NCBI RefSeq assembly: GCF_030704535.1
Contig: NC_081810.1
Coordinates: 8,442,501 to 8,506,500 of the forward strand
Origin: Vitis vinifera
Lineage: Eukaryota > Streptophyta > Magnoliopsida > Vitales > Vitaceae
Length of the DNA stretch: 64,000 nt
Direction of reading: 5' to 3'
The translations under genes were made by a program, and so were the position numbers. The notes under the pieces were generated by a model. That model saw only the letters and a program-made list of their open reading frames with translations, was not told the origin of the DNA and did no database searches. Positions 44,701-56,673 of the stretch are shown here, in pieces (within the stretch, counting starts at the first letter, position 1; each line of letters begins with the position of its first letter).

Positions 44701-46978
44701 TAATAAACACAAACACAATATTTGAGAGTTATAAGATATGTTTGAAAATTGTTCTTGAAAATTACTATTTTTACAAAATATAAATTATGAAACTAGTTTT
44801 TATATTTAAGTTTTTAAGCAAAACTCTATTCTTAGTAATTATTTTTGGAGAACTATTTTTGAAAAAATTGTCAAAGGGATAGGTAGCCTCCAATAATTAA
44901 GACAAGACTCCTTTCAATTATCAATTACCAGTAAAATACAAAAATTTGGTTGCACTAAATACTTCCAAGTTGTTTATACCGTTTCATTCATCCAAATCGA
45001 ATTCTATCTTAAGTATTTCATTGGTTAAGTCATTTCTTTCTTCTTCCTTTTTCTTTTTTAAAATATATAAAAGAAATAATAATTTTCAAATGTCTTTTAA
45101 ATCATTTGTATGTTGTTATGTTTTGATAAGCACAGTGTTTCAAGTTGTAGTCTCATGTAATATATATGGAGCTTGTGAACAAGTTGTTCACATTTAGACA
45201 AGACAAGTATGAACATGATTTAAAGGTGTAGGGTCAATCGACCATAAAGCTCACATGACAATCATATCACATGGAATATGCAAATTATATTTGTCTCTTG
45301 AATGATTTTTTTCTAATGTCATTTGCAAATTGAAATTGAAATTTTATAGGAGGAAATCATCGATATTTCTATATTAAATCTTAAAGAATATACTTTAGAA
45401 TCAGTCACGGGTTTTTGTTCGTAAGCATCTATGAATTTCCCTTCTTTTTTTTTTTTTAGTGTCTCATCCAACCATATAAAATTCTCACTCCTTATATATA
45501 AACTACTTTTTACCATTATTTTCTTTCTTTCTAATAATTATCATTTCCTTTGTCAAGTTAAATTCATTCATTCATCTCGCTTGAATACATAATTATTTAA
45601 AGTCTCTCATTTTTATTTATTATATTTCATTACAAAGATAATGGCGACTTTGATTAGACTTCTCTTTACTAATAAACTTATCTTTATCTTTACTTTTTAC
45701 TTTTTATTAGTGGACAAAGTGTGGACAAAATTGATTAGACAAGGTAGCTAAGAAATCAAAATTTTAAAACCTATCTTGTAGCCACCTTTTATAAGTGACC
45801 TTTACAATATAAGCATATTTTTTGTGGATATCATATGAGTAGAATCTTGGGATAAAAAAACCATATTGAGCAAATAGCAATAGAATATATCTATATAAGA
45901 AAACTTCTACATAATGTATATTAACTAAATTTTAATTTATTTAATTATCATTTATTATATAAGTAAATGGTTCCCCAAGGCTATATTATTGGAGCAAATC
46001 ATTATGCATGGACAGATCCTCTTTGAAAAGTCTTCAAAAGGGTAGGAGGAGAAAAGCAGAGATGTGCATGAAGGAGTGGCACAGAGTGAGATGACTTCCT
46101 CTTCAATGTTGTAGAAAATTTGCATCCTCTAAAGTCTTAAAGTGAATTCTTATCGAATTCAAGTATATATTAAGAATATTAATCTAATGTTATCATACAT
46201 TTCATTGAATTTGTCTTGGATTTTTTAAAAAAACACTTTAAAAATAGAACAAAAATATCATAGTTTGTCTACTATGATAAATGGTGGGTTTGACTTGTAG
46301 ATGTCACATAAATAAATTCTTGGGATATAATAAATATGAGATACTCCCATTTGATTAAAGTTTGAATTTTGAAGTCAAAATTTATTTTTATTATAAAATA
46401 CGGTTTTTTACATATGTTAAGGTTTGAACTTTTTGAAGAATTATTGGGCAATTGATATAAACTTACATTTCGTATACTATTTATAAATCTCTTAAGATAG
46501 TCATAAATGAAAAAAATACATAACCAAAATATTGACATTCAACTATTCAAGTCACTTTCATTCTTTAAGAATGAAAGTATTAAATCTTATACTTAGAATG
46601 TATTTAAGATTCTCTTATACGAAAATTTACAATCCCCATCAAGAGAGGTGTCACCAAAATTTGTTGCAAATTTAATTTAAAAGAAAGTAAATGATTCTTG
46701 CCAAATTCTCGTCAAACAACCATGTATTTATTCTAATTCAATGAGGGGTTTGACTAGAAGGGAAATTGAGGTGCAAGAATGAATTAAAACCTAGAAAAAT
46801 AATAAAGGGCAAGGAAATGAAGTAAGGCAAGCTTAAGCAGATAAAGCAATGGAAGCTACATGTATAATAAAAGAAACCAAGGAAGTATGCATCTTATGGT
46901 GTGTTTGATTTGAAAATATCATGGGCCAAATCTATATATACATGTGTATGCAATATTATTATCCCCAGGGAAAGAGAA
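41785..46978. other. Intergenic sequence, no supportable gene
   Basis: Largely AT-rich. 42290-42680 is less AT-rich with opposing open frames and, on the minus strand, two imperfect copies of about 60 bp starting ccctctattattt. A block at 43230-43500 contains tataaatggtatcagaaacgacc, which resembles a Copia primer-binding site but is not bordered by a recognisable LTR. Segments at about 44578-44690 and 44898-45010 are diverged copies of each other (both contain aattaccagt/aattgcgaa, then atttggttg and tacttccaagttgtt). Open frames such as 44946-45197 have no domains. Confidence 0.45.
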
Positions 46979-46986
46979 TATAAAAG
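46979..46986 (+). promoter_or_regulatory. Possible TATA box of the transporter gene
   Basis: TATAAAAG lies 50 bp upstream of the chosen start codon at 47036. This would give a very short 5' UTR; the tatatata at about 46933-46940 is an alternative. Confidence 0.35.
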
Positions 46987-47035
46987 AAATAAAAATATTG
47001 AGTCTTCCCCCACCAAAGCTTCAAAGCTTCTTGCC

Positions 47036-48918
47036 ATGGCTCAGGCAGCTCTGCGATGGCTAAGCCTTGTGGCTGTGGTCTGGCTTCAGTTCATAAACGG
47101 AACAAACACCAATTTCCCAGCTTATTCTTCTGAGCTCAAACAGCTACTGTCAATGTCCCAGTTGCAACTCAACAACCTTGCCTTCGCCTCTGATGCAGGG
47201 AAGATCTTGGGGTGTTTAGCTGGCTTTGCTGCAGATCACCTCCCCTTCTCGGTCGTCCTCATCATTGGCTCTATTCTGGGGTTCATTGGCTATGGAGTTC
47301 AGTTTCTATATGTGAGTAACCTCATTTCCTCACTCTCGTACTGGCAAGTCTTTGGGCTCAGTGTTCTGGCTGGGAACAGCATTTGTTGGATCAACACAGT
47401 TTGTTACATTGTAGTGATTCGAAACTTCCCTTCGTACCGCCAGATAGCAGTGGGCATATCGACTAGCTATATAGGACTGAGTGCAAAGATTTTCACAGAT
47501 ATAGTCGATGCTGTTTGGCCACATTCGTCACCCATTAGAAGAGCAAGAGCCTATCTTCTTTTAAACACTGTTTTACCTTTAGTGGTTTGTGTTATAGCTG
47601 CGCCAATAGCTAGAGCTATAGATGCCGGAAAGGAGAGGAAAAAGGAAGGTGGGTTTATAGTAATGTTTGTGATCACCATAGCCACTGGAATCTATGCCGT
47701 TATAAGCAGTTTGGGGTCAGTCCCAAGTGGGTTATGGCCGGTGATTAATCTGGTCGTCATGGTAGTGCTGGTCATATTGGCTCCGCTCACGATTCCTTTA
47801 GGTGAAAGTTTAGTGGAAGAATGGGGGTTGAGTAACGAAGAAAAAGTACATGATTTCCCCATAAAGGAATTACATGACAATAGAGAGTTGAGATCAGTAG
47901 AGGAAGGAATGGTAGAGGAAGAGGTTGTTGTTGCTGCAGAAGTTTGTGATGAAGTGGTTGCCAAGGAGGAGATTGGCTTGAAAACCATGCTCAGTAGATT
48001 AGATTTTTGGCTTTATTTCTTGATATATTTTCTGGGTGCAACACTTGGGTTGGTGTTCTTTAACAACTTGGGACAAATATCAGAGTCTCGTGGGTATTCC
48101 AGCACTTCCTCCCTTGTGTCTCTGTCTTCAGCATTTGGGTTCTTTGGACGTCTCATGCCATCTCTTCAGGACTACTTCTTCTCGAGGTAATTAGCTCCTC
48201 TCCACACACACAGTTCTCTCTGTCTCTGTCTCTCTCTCTGTCTCTGCTTCATTCCAATTTCTAAGGTCGTTTTCATATGAATCAGCTACATGTGGATGCA
48301 GAATGGTATATAACATCTAGGAAAAGATATGAGAGTAATATTGGTGAGGTTTCTGGATGGTGCATATAGATATATTGGAAGTATTCAATGAGCGAGGCTT
48401 CTAGAATTATGTCAGTATGACAATTGAAAAGGAGTTGGGTTTTAATTTGGTTTAATTTTGGTGTTTCTTTCAGGAGTAAGTATGTGGTGTCAAGGCCAGC
48501 GTCCTTGGTAGCCCTGATGGCACCAATCTCAGGAGCCTTCTTCATTCTCGTCAATCCAACCAACCTCTGCCTCTACATCAGTACAGCCATAATAGGAGTC
48601 TGCACCGGCGCAATTTCTTCCATTGCTGTCTCCCTCACTTCAGACCTTTTCGGGACAACTAATTTTGGCGTAAACCATAACGTTTTGGTTGCCAATATTC
48701 CCCTGGGGTCCTTCCTCTTTGGCTTCTTCGCAGCTCGTCTCTACCACAAAGAAGGACATGGAGGAGGTGGGAGGTGCATTGGCATTGAATGCTATCGTGG
48801 AACTTTTATCAACTGGGGGTCACTTTCACTCCTTGGCACGTTCCTATCCCTTGTCCTCTACGCCCGCAATCGGAAATTCTACTTGCAGAGGTTACAGGCA
48901 GCAGTCACCCCCCGTTAA
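47036..48918 (+). CDS. Nodulin-like / NFD4-type major facilitator superfamily protein, two exons
   Basis: Exon 1 is 47036-48186 and exon 2 is 48474-48918, joined by a 287-bp GT-AG intron in phase 2, giving 531 residues. The start is the ATG of MAQAALRWLSLVAVVWLQF; upstream in-frame sequence back to 46901 reads as non-coding leader. The N-terminal half is the Nodulin-like domain with the signature WLQFINGTNTNFPAYSSELK and repeated hydrophobic helices. A hydrophilic acidic loop (about residues 260-310, rich in Glu and Val) separates it from the C-terminal MFS half, whose GFFGRLMPSLQDYF spans toward the exon end. About twelve membrane helices are expected. Relatives are called NUCLEAR FUSION DEFECTIVE 4-like, and their substrate is mostly unknown. 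The C-terminus contains the conserved FGTTNFGVNHN and the INWGSL helix start. The gene looks intact. Confidence 0.92.
48208..48250 (+). repeat. CT-rich microsatellite in the transporter intron
   Basis: Alternating tctctctctg and tctctgtctctg units within the intron shortly after the donor site. Confidence 0.8.
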
Positions 48919-51866
48919 CAACTCAGCCCCAATGGAAGAAACCAAGCATGGAGTTGCAGTCGGAGCCAGGCTTCTCCCAGTCTACATGTAACTCTTTACA
49001 ATAATTTCGTTACTTGGGCCTGTGATTAATCCTTGATCAACCTTCCCCTCTAGGGTTGTCACAGCAAAATGATAGCGAAATGTGCTGGATGGAATGAATT
49101 TGAAGCCATTGTTAGTACTCTTTCGTGCACAGAAGGAATTAATCTATGAAGATATCGTGTGGTCTTTGTTTGCAGTTATGGAAACGTGCGCATAACTTCC
49201 TCAGGAAAATGAAACTGAGATCAAAGCTGATTCAAACCCCATAAATAAAAATAATAATAAGCTTTTTTCTTTTCTTTTCTTTTTCTTTTTCTTTCTATTC
49301 AATCAGGTTTTCATTTTTTCTTTATAAGAGGGTGATCCCCGAAGTACTTTTATTATAAGAAGGAGACCCAATCACCTTTACCCCCAGAGTACTTTTATAA
49401 GAGGGAGTTCCAATCACCTTTACCCACTTATACGCTACAGATTAACTGCTTCCATCAACCAACAACCCCTCATATCTGATCAACTTTTTTGGTGGGTGGT
49501 GCCTGGTGGCATCCTCCATGTGCACCAAGTAACAACTAACAAAAGGTGGCCCATTTATCTCGATTTGAAAAGGAATGTTCATGCATAGCAAGCATAAGTG
49601 GCTGACCTCTTGCTCACGTTCTGATGACATGTGAACTAACCCATTAAATCCTGTATTTGAGTTGGCCCCATATGAATAATAATACAACAACATAGGGCCA
49701 CAATTTCTTCTCTGGCTAGTATTAGACCAGGTCATGATACCATACCAGTTCATCAATGTATGGGTGCCCACATTTCAGCAAACAATTGCTACTGTCATTT
49801 AATTTGGGAAGACATCACATTTTTTTTTTGTTTTTTTGTTACATTTGTATGATACCAAGAGTATAATTTTATACCATATTTCATTAATACGTAGAGGGAG
49901 CCATGAAATATTTTGAAAAATTTTTCTCACTTCCAAGATGGTATGATAGCATGTCGTACTATTTGAAAAACAATTCTCAATTATTTTCAAATATAAGAAA
50001 GAGTTTATCTCATAAAGGAATTATACAATTATGTATACGACAAAAGCTTTTGCATTAATGTATGAAAAATAATTGAAAATATTTAAAATTTGTTCTCATA
50101 GGTAAGTTGTTTTCTAGCCAAATTCTTGAAAAACTATTTTTTGTTATAAGTTTGTGAAACTTGTTTCTTATTTTAAATGATACAAGATTATTTTTATGAA
50201 CAATTTTCAAAGATGACCTAAATACCCATGGTTACAAAGCCTACCGCCCACTCTATATACATTTAGCCACAGTCGTAAAAAACCCTCTCTCAATCCACCA
50301 CCACCCTTAAAACCTTATAGTCCAGCTTGGCCCTTGTAATTAATAGCCACTCATTCAATCTCCACAACTATTTTTATGACATTTTATCATAAATATTAAG
50401 ATTAATATAGCGATGTATATATCCAAATCATGTAAATATTATTCACTATTAACACAATAAATTTTTATGATTTTAAAACGCATCTATATGATTTAAAGAA
50501 ATTCATACATGTATATAATATTAGAAACTTTTTTGGTATGAAATAACACAAAATACTTTTTTATCAAACCTTTTATACTCATTTCACATCAAATCATTTC
50601 TTATAAAATAAAGTAGGGACATTTTGATACATTTGAGATTATATTTACAAATTCCAAAACACAAAAAGTTACCTTTTTAAAATGTGAAATATTTTAGCCC
50701 TCTGACACAAATATTTCCAAAATTAATCACTCCTAGCCATCAAGTTAGGTGTGTACTAATGAAACTCTCTGTGCTTGTCCCAAAACTATTTCACGATCAT
50801 GACATCAATGCTATCCTCGTTGGCTTGGAAGAACACCACTAGTGGCCCCTTTAGGCCACCATCTAGGTGATCTAGCTAGGTAGCTTAATTATTGAATCCA
50901 TGGGGGCACCTCCTTGATCATCTCTTGCTATTGATTTTGATACTTACTGCTTATATCACTTAACCATGTTTTCATATTAATTAACATAATATTTTCTCAC
51001 GTCACTCCAACATTTTCTTTTGGTCCCTAGTTATGGGGATTAAAATATGGTTGAAAAAATCAATCTCCCCCATTCATGACCTCATTCAGTTTGATTTGAT
51101 GTGTATCTACACCACAATTTTCTCAATATCCTTGTGGGTGGGAGGCTTGCTCAATGAAGCTATCAATTTTTCATTAAATCGAAAACACGTAAAAGTCCAA
51201 ATTTTATTAAATTCATTCATTAAGAAATATATGACTAACGTAAAGATATAAACTTCATCAATTTCATTCATTAAGAAAAAAATTGATGGTTGTGATAAAT
51301 AGTGGTTGAGAGAATGCCCCATGATTGAATTATGAAGATTTTATTTTTATTAATTATAAATTTATTTTGAATTTATATCTTATTATTAAAATAGTTTAAT
51401 AAATTAATTTTTTAATTGGTAAGGAAAATGTATAGTGTTATGTTTTATTTTGATCTTATCACTTTATTTTTATATAAGTTGTGGTTGTTTTCTATCAAGC
51501 TTTATGGTTTTGTACTTAGTTTTATTTTTTATATTATTATTATTATTTTTAATTTGTTCAATAATTCAAATTTTATCGTATGGTCGAGATCATGCGATAC
51601 TTTAAATTTCGTCGTATATTTAAAAAGTTTGATTTAAAGATTGGATTGGACATTGAAATCCGGGCGATAGATTTTTTATTTATTATTATAATGTTTTTGT
51701 TTTATTTGAAATCAAACTCAAATCTTTATCATGGCTTCTAGAATTATTGGTTGGCCACGTGTGAGGGCGGGCCCATGTCTTTTTTGACCTGGTCACGGAC
51801 ACCATTGCCACTGGGCAGGTGAAGAAAATACATCTCATTGATGAGAGTCCCTTTAAAACATCAACC
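48919..51866. other. Transporter 3' region and AT-rich intergenic sequence
   Basis: The first 300-350 bp are GC-richer and should contain the 3' UTR, followed by a pyrimidine-rich run at about 49264-49322. A short repeat pair reading aagtacttttat(t/a)a, agaggga and ccaatcacctttaccc occurs at about 49342-49425. The open frame at 49442-49771 (minus) has no domain I know. The rest is AT-rich. Confidence 0.45.
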
Positions 51867-53027
51867 TTTTTATGTTTGAGGTGGGTGAAGAGGAATGGTT
51901 GATTCCGATAAGTACGAACAGTTGTAAATAATAATAACAAAAATAATAAAGAAAAATAGAAATGATTTTTTACTAACTATTTTTAGGGGTGATTTTTTAT
52001 AGCTAACATAAAAATAAAAAAAAAATAGAAGAAAAGAAAAACCAAAAAAAAAATTTTTAAACTAAATAAATTATTTTTATACAGAATTTCAAACTCATTT
52101 AACTTATTTAACCCGTCTATATAAAGATTAAAAGCTTGATGGAATATGTGATTTAAAATTAGTTTTCTGTTTTTAAAAATAAAAAATTATTTTTAAAATT
52201 TTCTTAAATTATTTGATGGTTATAAACAATTTTTTAAAACAAGATAAAATATAAATAATTTTTAGAAAATCAATAAGAGTTGTTTTTACTAGTTTTTAAA
52301 AACAAAAAGGAAAATATGAGTCTGTTTAACTATATATTTTTGAAATTTGTTTTTAAATTAAAGAATAAAAAATAGTTTCTAAAAATAAGTTTTAGAAAAC
52401 GTAATAAACATTAAATAATTTAAAAATATATAAATTTATTGTTAATTTTAATTATATGTAACTTTTTTTTCTTCATTTTTCTCATAATAGAATTAAACAT
52501 AAGAAGATAATTTTTTTTTTTTAGTATTTTTTTTCTTTTCTGAAAACAAACATGACCTATAATTTTAAACATTAAACAATTTTAAATTTGAAAACTATTT
52601 ATAAAACCCTATGGTGATTTTTGAGAACACATTTAACATGTTTTTTTTAGGTATTTTTTCTAATGTATCATGTGAAATATTGAAGAGAACGTAAACCTTT
52701 TTATGTTTGGCGTGGGTGAAGAGGAATGGTTGATTCCTATAAGCACGAATAGTTGAAAATAAATAATAATTATAATAATAATTTTATGTCTGTCTGGGGA
52801 GGCAACAGCATAGGTTTATTTCAGGGGAAAATCAGTCATATTAGTCAAATAATTTGCAAAATTGGAAAAAAAAAAATCAAATAGATATAGTTTAAATCTT
52901 GGCCGTTTAAAGTATACGGTGAAATCTAAATCATCAAATACATATGAAGTAAATTCCAAACTAATATCATCATAAATATAATAATAAATGTAATAAAAAT
53001 GTATCAAATATAAAACAACGAGACTTC

Positions 53028-53078
<51 letters not shown>

Positions 53079-53940
53079 TATAATGTCATTTGATTCATGA
53101 TGTTTTATGATATATAGTGATTTTTTTTTATAAAAAAAATAGAAACGTTTTTTTACAAACTATTTTTAGGGGTGATTTTTTATTTTTTATTTTTTTATGG
53201 CTATGCTTAGTTTAAGAAAGTTTGAGGAAAAATGTAAAAAAATAAAAGTAGAGAAGAAAAATGGAAGAAAAGAAAAAAAGAATTCAAAACTAATAAATTA
53301 TTTTTATATAGTATTTTAAATTTATTTAACTTATTTAACCCATTTATATAAAAATTAAGAGCTTGGTCGACCATGTGATTTAAAATTAAATTTTTACTTT
53401 TTAAAAATAGAAAATTATTTTTAAAATTTTCTTCAACCGTTTGATGATTGGAAACCGTTTGATGATTGGAAACAATTTTTAAAAACAAGATAAAATATAA
53501 ATAATTTTTAGAAAACCAATAAGAGTTGTTTTCAGTTTTCACTGGTTTTTAAAAATAAAAAGGAAAATATGAGCATGTTTAATCATGTTTTCTGAAACTT
53601 GTTTTTAAATTAAAGAATAAAAAAAGTTTTTAAAAACAAGTTTTAAAAAACATAACAAATATTAAATAATTTAAAAATATATAAATTTATTGTTAATTTT
53701 AATTATATTTAATTTTTTTTTTCATATTTTTCATAATAGGATCAAATATAAGAAGATCATTTTTTTTTAGTATTTTTTTCTTCCCTAAAAACAAACATGA
53801 CCTATAATTTTAAACAATCAACAAATTTTAAATTTGAAAACTATTTATAATACCCTGTCGGTGATTTTTGTGAACACATTTAACATGTTTTTTTTAGGTA
53901 TTTTTTCTAATGTATCATATGAAATAATTGAAAATATAGA
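51867..53940. repeat. Large tandem segmental duplication, with extra sequence in the second copy
   Basis: Unit 1 (about 51867-52696) begins cctttttatgtttgaggtgggtgaagaggaatggttgattcc and unit 2 (from about 52697) begins with the same words. In both, this is followed by aataataat-type sequence, then tatttttaggggtgattttttat, and then about 650 bp that align throughout, including gatttaaaattagtttt/gatttaaaattaaattt, ataagagttgttttt and aacatttaacatgttttttttaggtattttttctaatgtatcat. Unit 2 holds about 370 extra bases (roughly 52785-53150) including a long TA microsatellite. The shared 650-bp part resembles the inverted-repeat element at 39894. Non-coding. Confidence 0.75.
53031..53076. repeat. (TA)n microsatellite
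   Basis: About 23 uninterrupted TA units inside the extra segment of the second duplicate. Confidence 0.9.
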
Positions 53941-54725
53941 AAAGAAAAATGTTGAAAACATTATAGCATGGATAAAAGCACATTGCATTTATGAAGAACT
54001 AAGTAAGACAATATTTTTTTATTTATTCAAAATTGAGTTCACAAAAAGCATTTTGCTTTTTAAAGAACATTGACAATTATTTTTAAGGATGGTTTTATAA
54101 TCTAATTATTAAATTTTAATAAACAGAAAACAATCCAATTTTGGCCTGAAATTTGTGGAAAATAGGAAAATCCTATTTCATTTGAACAAAGCTTTTAGAT
54201 ATTATTTGAAAATAAACTTAAAAATGAAAGAAAAAAATTATTAATTGAATTAATTTTTTATTTATTTATCAATTGATTTGTAAAGGCTTTTTTATTAAAG
54301 AAATATATATGAAGTATGAAAAATTAGGGTTTCATTTAGATTTATTTTTTAAAATTTTATTTATAAAAAAATTAAATTAAATAAAAAAATATATAAGCTT
54401 ATCTTATGTGTTTTAACTTTCAAAAATTTCAAAATTTGAAAATAAAAAAATCACAATAGATTGGGCTAGATAAACGCAATTGAAAGCTTGGTGTATAGAG
54501 TAAATCAAGAACCGCAGCGAAAAAAATCTTCAACTCTCATGATTGGGCTGGGCTTAAAATCAAGCCATTACTCTGACCCTTAAAATTCAGAGCCAGGGTT
54601 CGGCCCATGGGCCTGGCCCGATTGGAGAGCATTTATCTTCGCTCAGTTGAATTTAGCTAACTGCCCCGACGGAAAGCAAGAAGTTGGGAACTCCATGAAA
54701 CCGCGAGTCTGCGTTTCCAATTGAA
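53941..54725. other. Upstream region of the PPR gene
   Basis: AT-rich until about 54440, then a GC-richer patch (54540-54725) with gggctgggctt and catgggcctggccc words, typical of plant promoters of housekeeping and organelle-protein genes that carry TELO/site II-like elements. No TATA box is obvious close to the start. Confidence 0.4.
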
Positions 54726-56617
54726 ATGGGGGTGACACTAGGGCTTTCAGTGAAACTGGGCGCTTCTTCTGAACCGTCTTTTCTTCGCTGCCACTCTCCA
54801 AATAATCGTATTTCCAATAATAAGGCAAGTAAAAGTAAACGTCTCTCTTTTCTCTTTTGTTCATTCGTTACTCATCGTTTTAGTTTCGCTGAGCTGTGAT
54901 TATATCATTGCGCTTGTCTCTCTTGCAGGCCAAAGTTTCAAATGCGACTCTTTCTTGTTCAAGGGTCCAGAAGTTTAAAGGAGTTGGTAGAGGAAAAGTT
55001 TGTGACCCTAGTTATACTGCTAAAACCGATCGATACCATGAATCCCATGAAGCCCAAGAGTTGGTTGACCTGCTACGTGACAGTGCAGCAAAAGGGTCGA
55101 TCAGAGAAGGAAAATCGGTTCATGGGTTGTTGTTGAAATCAAGTTTCGGTGATGAAGAATCAATAAGGCTGTTCAATCATGTGGCCTATATGTACGCCGA
55201 ATGCTCGTGCTTTGTGGAGGCTTGGAGGGTGTTCGATGGAATGCCGCATAGAAATTCATTCTCTTGGACTGTTATGATCGCGGGGTCGAAGAAAAATGGG
55301 TTGTTTCTTGATGGGTTTAGATTTTTTTATGATATGTTGGTTGACGGAATTCTACCGGATGAGTTTGTGTATTCTGCGGTTATTCAGTCTTGCATAGGGC
55401 TTGGTTGTATTGAATTGGGCGAAGCAGTGCATGGGCAGATTGTGAAGAGAGGGTTTTGGGATGATGTTATTGTCGGTACGTCTCTTCTTAGCATGTATGC
55501 CAAGTTACACAATAGTGAGGCTTCAGTTCGGGTGTTTAATGCTATTGCTGAACATAATCAAGTATCTTGGGGTGCAGTGATATCAGGATTGTCATCAAAT
55601 GGACTATACTTAGAAGCATTCCACCAGTTTCTTGCCATGATAACACAAGGCTTCACACCAAATATGTACACTTTCTCTAGTGTTCTGAAGGCGGTTGGGA
55701 AAATAAGAGATGCTACCAAAGGTAGAGAAGTTCACCATTGTGTTATGGAGTATGGTATGGAATCTAATGTTGTTGTGGGGACTTCACTCATTGATATGTA
55801 CTCGAAATGTGGGCACTTGTCTGATGCTAGATCTGTATTTGACAGGAATTTCTATAAATCTAAAGTGAATAATCCATGGAATGCCATGATATCGAGCTAT
55901 ACACAATGTGGGTATTGGCAAGAGGCTTTAGATCTTTTCATTGAAATGTCCTTGAATGATGTAAAACCAGATCTCTATACTTATGGTGGTGTGTTTAGTG
56001 CCATTGCTGCATTGAAGTGGTTGTATTTTGGAAGGCAAGTTCATGGGATGGTTGTGAAGTCTGGTAATGGCTCTAGAGTTCTAAGTTTGAATAATGCAAT
56101 TGTGGATGCATATTTTAAATGTCAGTCCCTAGAAGATGCAAGGAAGGTCTTTGATAGGATGCAAGAGAGAGACATGGTTTCTTGGACTACCTTGGTCAGT
56201 GCTTATGTCCAGTGCTATCAACCTAGCGAAGCATTGAGCATCTTTTCCCAAATGAGAGAACAAGGATTTATGCCCAATCAGTTCACCTTTTCTAGTGTTC
56301 TTGTTGCATGTGCCAGCCTCTCTTTGCTTGAGTATGGTCGTCAAGTGCATGGTCTTATATGTAAGGCTGGGTTAGATGATGATAACTGCATAGAGAGTTC
56401 TTTGACCAATATGTATGCAAAGTCCGGTAATATCATTGATGCAGTGGAAGTCTTTGAGAAAATTGTTTGTCCAGATGTTGTTTCATGGAGTGCTATCATT
56501 TATGGGTATGCCCAACATGGCTTTCTAGACAAGGCTGTTGAACTAGTTCAGAAGATGGAACAATCTGGTATTCAACCCAATTCTAACATACTTTTGAGCC
56601 ATCTTATTTGCTTGTAG
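54726..56617 (+). CDS. PLS-class pentatricopeptide repeat protein, two exons with a GC-AG intron, shortened C-terminus
   Basis: Exon 1 is 54726-54824 (33 residues, from MGVTLGLSVKLG) and exon 2 is 54929-56617, in phase 0, giving 595 residues. The donor is AAG|GCAAGT, the consensus of the rare GC-AG class; the acceptor is TTGCAG. Exon 2 has no ATG at its start, so an upstream start is required, which supports exon 1. From about residue 90 it consists of PPR units of the PLS type, with recurrent motifs such as TSLLSMYAK, DARSVFD, VSWTTLVSAYVQ and GRQVHG. These proteins bind organellar RNA and usually carry E, E+ or DYW tails for editing. Here the tail is missing: after QKMEQSGIQPNS the frame ends at HLICL, whereas another frame just downstream reads FACSHGGVAEKCL, the usual next repeat. 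A frameshift has therefore removed the C-terminus. Organelle targeting by the N-terminus is likely but not proven. Whether the shortened protein works is unknown. Confidence 0.85.
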
Positions 56618-56673
56618 TCATGGAGGCGTGGCAGAGAAATGCCTCCACTATTTGTTTGGGGGGTTGCTAGCAT
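56588..56673 (+). pseudogene. Out-of-frame continuation of the PPR gene
   Basis: In a frame different from the main PPR frame this short stretch reads LFACSHGGVAEKCLHYLF, the expected next PPR unit, then stops. It marks the frameshift in the PPR gene end. I do not see any further E or DYW sequence downstream, so the remainder of the original gene has been lost or was never there. Confidence 0.6.

Noticed and set aside
46901..47035. An upstream in-frame ATG that would add 45 residues to the transporter
   Set aside because: The extension contains the probable TATA region and a charged leader not seen in the family; the ATG at 47036 gives the usual N-terminus.
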